Origin: an uncultured Coriobacteriaceae bacterium
Lineage (GTDB): Bacteria; Actinomycetota; Coriobacteriia; Coriobacteriales; Eggerthellaceae
Length of the DNA stretch: 9,997 nt
Assembly: GCA_902796815.1 (NCBI GenBank)
Contig: CADBQL010000233.1
Coordinates: forward strand, 1-9,997
Reading direction: 5' to 3'
In this document: positions 6,278 through 9,997 of the stretch, one piece after another
Layout of the letters: every line of letters begins with the position of its first letter
Position numbering within the stretch: position 1 is the first letter of the stretch
Translations under genes and position numbers: made by a program
Notes under the pieces: generated by a model
Told to the model about the DNA's origin: nothing
Databases searched by the model: none
The model's input: the letters and a program-made list of their open reading frames with translations, nothing else

Positions 6278-8020
6278 ATGTATTTGCGCAAGCAGAAAAA
6301 ACCAAACGGCCGCATATATCTTTCCGTCGTGCAAAGCTATCGCACGACGGAAGGAAAGCCACGCTCCAAGACGCTGTGGAGCCTCGGATACGTCGACGAG
6401 CTCGCTCGCGAGCACCCTGATCCTATAGCGCACTTTCAGCGGGTGATTGACGAGCTCAACTCCTCGAACAGCGAGCAAAAAGATGGCGAAACGCCGGTTG
6501 TTGTCACATTTTCGCCTAACGCGCGAATTCCGCTGAACGAGCCTTCGCCAATTGAGGCGGGTGCCGCTATCGTTCTATCCGTGCTTCATCGCGCTATGGG
6601 CCTAACGCAAGCCGTGCGGGGCATCACCTCTTCTCCGGCGAAGACGGGGCGAAATAAATGCGAGGCTCATCCTTTGCGTAAAAGTGATTTGGAGCGCATA
6701 ACCGAGTTGATGGTGTGGAACCGCATCGCCCATCCGCGCCTTTTCACCGATATCTGGGCAAAGCGCGCAGGCGTGCCCGGCATGGAATCACTTACATGCG
6801 ATGCTTTCTTTGAAGGCGTTCGTATGCTAGGCAAAAACTCCGAACGCCTTCGAGAGCTCGTCAACGATGCCATGCGCAAGAATAGCCCGTGCGCACAAGA
6901 CTCCTGGGCGTATTGCTTCGTCTTTAATCACTATATCGAAGGCACGCGTTTTTCCCAGCCAGATTATGAAGCGAGCTGGCAAAATAGAACAAACCCCATC
7001 GTTCAGACTGCGGTTTTAACAGACAGGTGCGGTATACCGTTTGACTACGGTGTTTTTGATACCAACTTGGCAACTCCGCTCAGCTCGTTTCCGGCCATCC
7101 AAGAACTAAGCGGGCGGCATCCAGGCATGAGACTGATCGTCGTCGCCGACAAGGCAATCGGTTCGAGCAATTATGAGCTCGATCTCCTTGCGAATCTTGG
7201 ACACGGGTTCGTGCTTCTTCAATCCATGCGAAGAGGAAAGCGCACCTCGCGCGAGTGGGTGCTCGACGCCACTGGTTATGCGCCACTCGATGCATACGGA
7301 TCGCGTTTCAAACAGCGCATGGACATACGAACAATCGAACGCGAAGACGCGCACCGACAATATGGCAGCATAGCCGTCAAGGAAGTCGCGCTTTGGCTGC
7401 GCGATGCGTACGAATCCACTCGCTTCAACCGTTTTCGCGAAATCAGGCGGACAGAAAATGCGTTTTCGAACGGTGCACCCTCGGGCGGATTGGTGCGCCC
7501 CATGCGCGCGCTCTATGGTGATGGCGACGCGAAATTCGGCGCAACTGGCGATCATATCTGGCATGTGTACTGGGAAAAGATTGCTGCCGATGAGGCGATG
7601 GACGGCTATCTGAACATCATCACATCCGAACTCGACCTCGATGCGCTCGAAGTCATCGGACTGTATCGGAGCTTAGAATCCGTCCGCTCGTTCTACGCGC
7701 CGATGCCAGGCGAATGGAGCGCCGCCCCCGACACCTTGTCGCGACAGGATTTCCTGCAGGCGCATTTCCTGGTTTGCTATTTGGGAGCTTGCGTAGTGCA
7801 GCTGCTTCATGAATGCGCAGGAAAAGATTTCCCTGAAGAATCGCTCAGAATCGTCCTTGCTAATTTGACCGGAATCGAAGTGAGCCCGGGAAGCTATTTC
7901 TTCAGCTTCCGCAGTCGCTTGAGCGACCGGCTCGCCGAAGCGGCTCATATCGATTTGTCGCGCCCGCTCATGAGCGCTTCGGAGCTTTCGCACCTGATGC
8001 AAGCCGTACGCCGACCGTGA
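6278..8020 (+). CDS. Full-length IS1634-like (IS4-type DDE) transposase relative with degenerate catalytic site
   Basis: 580 residues without interruption. The N-terminus (GRIYLSVVQSYR at 11-22, then WSLGYVDEL and DPIAHF) is the signature of IS1634-family transposases. The nuclease core is recognisable at NPIVQTAVLTDRCGIPFDYGVF (239-260, described here by position), IVVADKAI (287-294) and YRSLESV (463-469) followed by QAHFLVCYLG. Compared with the family pattern as I remember it, the first catalytic Asp position (after AY at 211-212) is Phe214 and the second Asp is kept (Asp291). The catalytic Glu in the YRxLxxIE motif is Arg470, and the following Lys position is Pro477. It is therefore probably inactive for transposition although the frame is intact. 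There is no clear ribosome binding site before the ATG and no paired terminal inverted repeats. It is divergent from the corrinoid operon and convergent with the CobW gene; its stop TGA runs into repeat cluster B. It may be domesticated as a DNA-binding protein, or a recently inactivated relic. Confidence 0.8.
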   Translation: MYLRKQKKPNGRIYLSVVQSYRTTEGKPRSKTLWSLGYVDELAREHPDPIAHFQRVIDELNSSNSEQKDGETPVVVTFSPNARIPLNEPSPIEAGAAIVLSVLHRAMGLTQAVRGITSSPAKTGRNKCEAHPLRKSDLERITELMVWNRIAHPRLFTDIWAKRAGVPGMESLTCDAFFEGVRMLGKNSERLRELVNDAMRKNSPCAQDSWAYCFVFNHYIEGTRFSQPDYEASWQNRTNPIVQTAVLTDRCGIPFDYGVFDTNLATPLSSFPAIQELSGRHPGMRLIVVADKAIGSSNYELDLLANLGHGFVLLQSMRRGKRTSREWVLDATGYAPLDAYGSRFKQRMDIRTIEREDAHRQYGSIAVKEVALWLRDAYESTRFNRFREIRRTENAFSNGAPSGGLVRPMRALYGDGDAKFGATGDHIWHVYWEKIAADEAMDGYLNIITSELDLDALEVIGLYRSLESVRSFYAPMPGEWSAAPDTLSRQDFLQAHFLVCYLGACVVQLLHECAGKDFPEESLRIVLANLTGIEVSPGSYFFSFRSRLSDRLAEAAHIDLSRPLMSASELSHLMQAVRRP

Positions 8021-8112
8021 GTCGCGAATGAGTTTTGCCCCTGGGGCGTGACTCATTCGGGAAACGAGTCACGCCCCTGGGGCGCGACTCATTGCCCCTG
8101 GGGCGTGACTCA
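8018..8112. repeat. Palindromic repeat cluster B between convergent genes
   Basis: Full 27-bp units at 8029-8055 and 8065-8091, a 3' partial unit at 8092-8112 and a TGAGTC remnant at 8018-8023. The unit at 8029-8055 has extended symmetry: CGAATGAG on the left and CTCATTCG on the right make a 35-nt palindromic element (8025-8059). The cluster fills the whole gap between the stop of the transposase-like gene and the stop of the CobW gene. The final TCA (8110-8112) is the minus-strand TGA of the CobW gene and the TGA at 8018-8020 is the plus-strand stop. This arrangement suits a bidirectional 3'-end element. Confidence 0.9.
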
Positions 8113-9135
8113 TTCGAGGTCGATGGCGGGTAGATTACGACCGATGACGACGAGCTTAGCAGGGCCATCGTAGGTTGTTGTAGTGGCAGTTGCGCGACCG
8201 TTCACGTATTCGTAATGGAACAGACCGCCTTCGAATGCAGGCAGAAAGCCCTTTGCGCGAGCGACGCCTTTTGACTTGAGCTGCACAGCCAGTTGGTCGA
8301 CTGCAGGAGTATCAAAAGGCTTTGTCAGAAAGATAACCTGTGAGGAAAAGCCCTCGTAACTGTGGTGGTGACCGTGTTCGTGGTTGCAGCCGTGACCGTG
8401 TGCCCCGTCCGTGTGATGACCTTTTTCGTCCTCATGGTCGTGGCCGTGATTGTGCCCATCGCCACCGTCGCCACCATGATTGCTTTTGTCATCTGCACGC
8501 ATATGCTCCGCGTACGCTTGCTCGGAAAGCGTCAATATCTCAAGCGCGTCGAGATTTTCCCAGGGCGTATCAACAACGATTGCATGCGCCGGAGCGATTT
8601 CGCGGATGGCCGTAATCGCCTCAGCTAGCACGCTGGCATCAAGTTCTTGCGTGTGGCTCAGCACGATTACGTTCGCTTGGTCGATTTGGCGCAGGTAGAC
8701 GGGTATTTCGTACTCGATCATCTCGACGGCATCGATCGCGTCGACGATGGCGGTAATCGAGTTCAAGCGCACGTCAACGGGCAGTTTGATAAAGCGCGCA
8801 GCAAGCTCGCAGGTGTTTTGCAGCTCTATCGGACTCGCGAGGCCGGTCGGCTCGATGAGGATGCGGTCGGGGTCACATTTTGCCACGATATCTTCGATGC
8901 TCGTGATGAAGTCGGCTTTGAGCGTGCAGCAGATGCAGCCAGAAGGCAGGGTGCGCATCTCGAGCCCCGCATCTTCGAGGATCGCGTCATCAACGGGTTC
9001 GTCGCCGAACTCGTTTTCGATGATGACCACGCGCTCTGATTTGAGGCCGTCGCGCAGCAATTTGTTCAAAAACGTCGTCTTACCAGCACCCAGATAGCCG
9101 CCGATAATGTCGATCTTCACTTGGTGATCCGTCAT
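8110..9135 (-). CDS. CobW/COG0523 family GTPase with His-rich metal-binding segment
   Basis: 341 residues. It is a G3E-family GTPase of the metallochaperone type, acting in the cytoplasm to insert or allocate a metal, usually zinc or cobalt. Visible motifs: Walker A GGYLGAGKTT (12-21), ENEFGD (40-45), the metal-binding CxCC as GCICC (Cys67, Cys69, Cys70) and EPTG (95-98). A His-rich insert at about 219-258 contains 14 histidines. The C-terminal domain has the usual GFLP and FHYEYVNG patterns. The guanine-specificity motif normally NKxD reads SHTQELD (160-166). The start is the ATG at 9133-9135, with GAGGG eight bases upstream; the longer frame to 9219 merely translates a repeat unit. In this setting it may supply zinc to the methyltransferases or help handle the cobamide (inference). 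The stop codon lies in repeat cluster B. Confidence 0.88.
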   Translation of the reverse strand: MTDHQVKIDIIGGYLGAGKTTFLNKLLRDGLKSERVVIIENEFGDEPVDDAILEDAGLEMRTLPSGCICCTLKADFITSIEDIVAKCDPDRILIEPTGLASPIELQNTCELAARFIKLPVDVRLNSITAIVDAIDAVEMIEYEIPVYLRQIDQANVIVLSHTQELDASVLAEAITAIREIAPAHAIVVDTPWENLDALEILTLSEQAYAEHMRADDKSNHGGDGGDGHNHGHDHEDEKGHHTDGAHGHGCNHEHGHHHSYEGFSSQVIFLTKPFDTPAVDQLAVQLKSKGVARAKGFLPAFEGGLFHYEYVNGRATATTTTYDGPAKLVVIGRNLPAIDLE

Positions 9136-9170
9136 GTCACATGCCCTCATTTTTCCTTGAGCTAAAGGGA

Positions 9171-9285
9171 TGAGTTTTGCCCCTGGGGCGCGACTCATTG
9201 CCGGAGCGCGGCCCGCCACCGATGAGTTTTGCCCCAGGGGCGCGACTCATTCGGCAGATGAGTTTTGCCCCAGGGGCGTGACTCA
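9171..9285. repeat. Palindromic repeat cluster C (three full units)
   Basis: Full 27-bp units at 9171-9197, 9223-9249 and 9259-9285. The first has a central T, the other two a central A (GCCCC-A-GGGGC). The second and third are followed by the same TTCGGCAG flank, suggesting tandem duplication of a unit plus flank. The cluster lies in the 166-bp gap between the small Cys protein gene, whose stop is 17 bases away, and the CobW start. Frames read through these units give artefactual peptides such as MSFAPGARL and DEFCPRG. Confidence 0.92.
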
Positions 9286-9301
9286 TTCGGCAGCCTCGTT
9301 G

Positions 9302-9622
9302 CTAGTCTTCGACGAATGTGATGGTTGCGTTGCGCGGAAGGGCCATCTGGCAGGCGGCTTCCACGGCTTTGGAAATGCCCGCGATGACAGGACAGGCTGC
9401 ATGGATGCGCGTACCCAAACGACCTGTTTCGAGCAACGGGTCATTGCCCGACATGCCGAGCAGCTCAAACGCGTTGACGGTTTCGCCCAAATAGTCTACG
9501 AGCTTGGCAATCATCTTGCAGTCGGTCTGCATGTCGATTTTTGCCGTCATCCTGTCAACCATTTCGACCTTGATATCCGCTGTAAGACCGCACACCCCCG
9601 GTTCAACGATTACATGGGTCAT
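9302..9622 (-). CDS. Small conserved-looking cysteine protein of corrinoid methyltransferase loci
   Basis: 106 residues, no signal peptide or membrane segment. It has four cysteines: Cys11 in PGVCGLT, Cys35 in QTDCKMI, Cys77 in HAACPVI and Cys91. The pattern of VCG near the N-terminus, a central C, then ACPV and a C-terminal ALPRNATI resembles a family of about 100-residue proteins of unknown function that I associate with corrinoid methyltransferase clusters (possibly the DUF6951 type; memory only). The cysteines could bind a metal or Fe-S cluster (inference). The ATG at 9620-9622 has AGGAG with GGAG seven bases upstream, a strong start. It is upstream of the CobW gene in the same direction, separated by repeat cluster C. 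Function unknown. Confidence 0.75.
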   Translation of the reverse strand: MTHVIVEPGVCGLTADIKVEMVDRMTAKIDMQTDCKMIAKLVDYLGETVNAFELLGMSGNDPLLETGRLGTRIHAACPVIAGISKAVEAACQMALPRNATITFVED

Positions 9623-9680
9623 GGAACCTCTCCTCTCACAATAGGTTTACCCGTTACACATAAAACCACTCTACTATGAA

Positions 9681-9764
9681 TGAGTCGCGCCCCTGGGGCA
9701 AAACTCGTTACGTACGATGAGTTTTGCCCCAGGGGCGTGACTCATTGCCCAGGGGCGAAACCCA
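9681..9764. repeat. Palindromic repeat cluster D (two full units in opposite orientation plus a partial)
   Basis: A full unit at 9681-9707 is in reverse orientation relative to all the others (its TTTT-type linker is on the right). A full forward unit lies at 9718-9744, and a partial degenerate unit at 9745-9764 in which GACTCA has become AACCCA. The cluster lies between the start of the small Cys protein gene and the terminator of the dehydratase-like gene. One inverted copy shows that the element can occur in either orientation. Confidence 0.88.
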
Positions 9765-9782
9765 TTTACGAAACCCATTTAC
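9757..9782. repeat. 13-bp direct tandem repeat
   Basis: GAAACCCATTTAC occurs twice without a spacer (9757-9769 and 9770-9782), overlapping the tail of the partial unit of repeat cluster D. It is probably a short slippage duplication of a decayed repeat end. Confidence 0.85.
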
Positions 9783-9784
9783 AA

Positions 9785-9817
9785 AAATGCACACGGGAGG
9801 CACCCCCGTGTGCATTT
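9785..9817 (-). terminator. Intrinsic terminator of the dehydratase-like gene
   Basis: AAATGCACACGGG (9785-9797) and CCCGTGTGCATTT (9805-9817) form a perfect 13-bp stem with a 7-nt loop. It begins 28 bases beyond the stop codon of the minus-strand gene at 9846. On the minus strand the stem runs into TTTTTGT, a usable T-tract, so termination of the rightmost gene is expected here. It separates that gene transcriptionally from the small Cys protein gene. Confidence 0.88.
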
Positions 9818-9845
9818 CCGCGCGAATGCGTACGCGAGCTACGAC

Positions 9846-9997
9846 TTACAGCATCTCGAGGAATGCCTGGATACGGGTCGTGAGCTGACCGGTATCGGTG
9901 GTGGAGTAGTCGGTCTCGACCTTCAGGAACGGCAGGCCCTTTTCGTCGGCCACATGCTTGCCAATGCTGTAGGACTCGACGTTGTAGGTGTGGCAAC
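9846..9997 (-). CDS. C-terminal end of a 2-hydroxyacyl-CoA dehydratase (HgdB/BcrC)-like protein, cut by window edge
   Basis: Only the last 49 residues are present. They begin CHTYNVESY and end RIQAFLEML, with the stop TAA at 9846-9848. The Cys followed by a Y/E pattern, then GLPFLKVETDYS (20-31), GQL and TRIQAFLEML, is the characteristic end of the HgdB/BcrC/FldB family of Fe-S subunits, whose members bind a 4Fe-4S or double-cubane cluster. The first Cys here corresponds to the last conserved cluster-ligand region. Family members reduce 2-hydroxyacyl-CoA or other difficult substrates with an ATP-driven activator. Homologues also occur in corrinoid methyltransferase loci, where a reductive-activation role is plausible but unproven. 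The rest of the gene lies beyond the window. It is followed by a strong terminator. Confidence 0.85.
   Translation of the reverse strand, partial: CHTYNVESYSIGKHVADEKGLPFLKVETDYSTTDTGQLTTRIQAFLEML

Noticed and set aside
8018..8112. Classical intrinsic terminators within the palindromic repeats
   Set aside because: The hairpins are GC-rich but lack a following T-run on either strand, so they are listed as repeats with possible 3'-end function rather than as terminators.
9136..9219. N-terminal extension of the CobW GTPase from 9219
   Set aside because: The extra residues translate a palindromic repeat unit (MSRAPGAKL), and a ribosome binding site precedes the ATG at 9135.
9170..9679. Plus-strand frame of about 169 residues across repeat cluster C and the small Cys protein gene
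   Set aside because: Its N-terminus is translated palindromic repeat (DEFCPRG-type peptides) and the rest is antisense to a well-supported minus-strand gene with a strong ribosome binding site.
9171..9764. CRISPR array
   Set aside because: The repeats are 27 bp and clustered, but gaps between them are irregular (0-25 bases), the copies occur in both orientations and at four distant places, and no cas gene is present.

Overview
The window looks like part of an anaerobic, moderately GC-rich chromosome. The most likely source is a gut-type Coriobacteriia (Eggerthellaceae-like) bacterium. That placement is inferred from the style of the proteins (UroD-type methyltransferases, a small corrinoid protein, a RACo-type activator, an IS1634-like transposase relative) and has not been tested by any search. 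Nearly all coding capacity is on the minus strand and describes a corrinoid-dependent methyl-transfer locus. One gene, a degenerate transposase relative, lies on the plus strand in the middle.

In minus-strand transcription order, from the right edge: (1) the last 49 residues of a 2-hydroxyacyl-CoA dehydratase (HgdB/BcrC)-like protein, followed by a clear intrinsic terminator; (2) a 106-residue cysteine-containing small protein; (3) a CobW/COG0523 GTPase with a CxCC motif and a long His-rich segment; (4) the opposing plus-strand gene, a full-length 580-residue IS1634-like protein whose catalytic positions appear lost; (5) a 518-bp divergent intergenic region with inverted repeats; (6) the main run: corrinoid protein, Zn-type UroD-family methyltransferase, 2Fe-2S/ASKHA corrinoid-activation protein, a short UroD-family protein with altered zinc ligands, and a DUF1638 protein. 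The first 86 bases may hold the start of one more minus-strand gene.

Proposed working scheme (inference from families): a methyltransferase moves a methyl group from a substrate (methoxylated aromatic, methylamine or similar; not determinable here) to Co(I) of the corrinoid protein, and another partner takes it off. The RACo-like protein re-reduces accidentally oxidised Co(II) corrinoid using ATP and an electron from its 2Fe-2S domain. The CobW GTPase may deliver zinc to the methyltransferases. DUF1638, the small Cys protein and the HgdB-like protein are recurrent but poorly understood partners of such loci.

The intergenic regions carry a striking 27-bp imperfect palindrome (outer arms TGAGTY and GACTCA around GCCCC-W-GGGGC). 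It is present nine times in full and three times in partial form, in four clusters. Each cluster lies at or just beyond the 3' end of a minus-strand gene, and in two cases it supplies the stop codon itself. Other hairpins, unrelated to this family, sit between the corrinoid, methyltransferase and activator genes.
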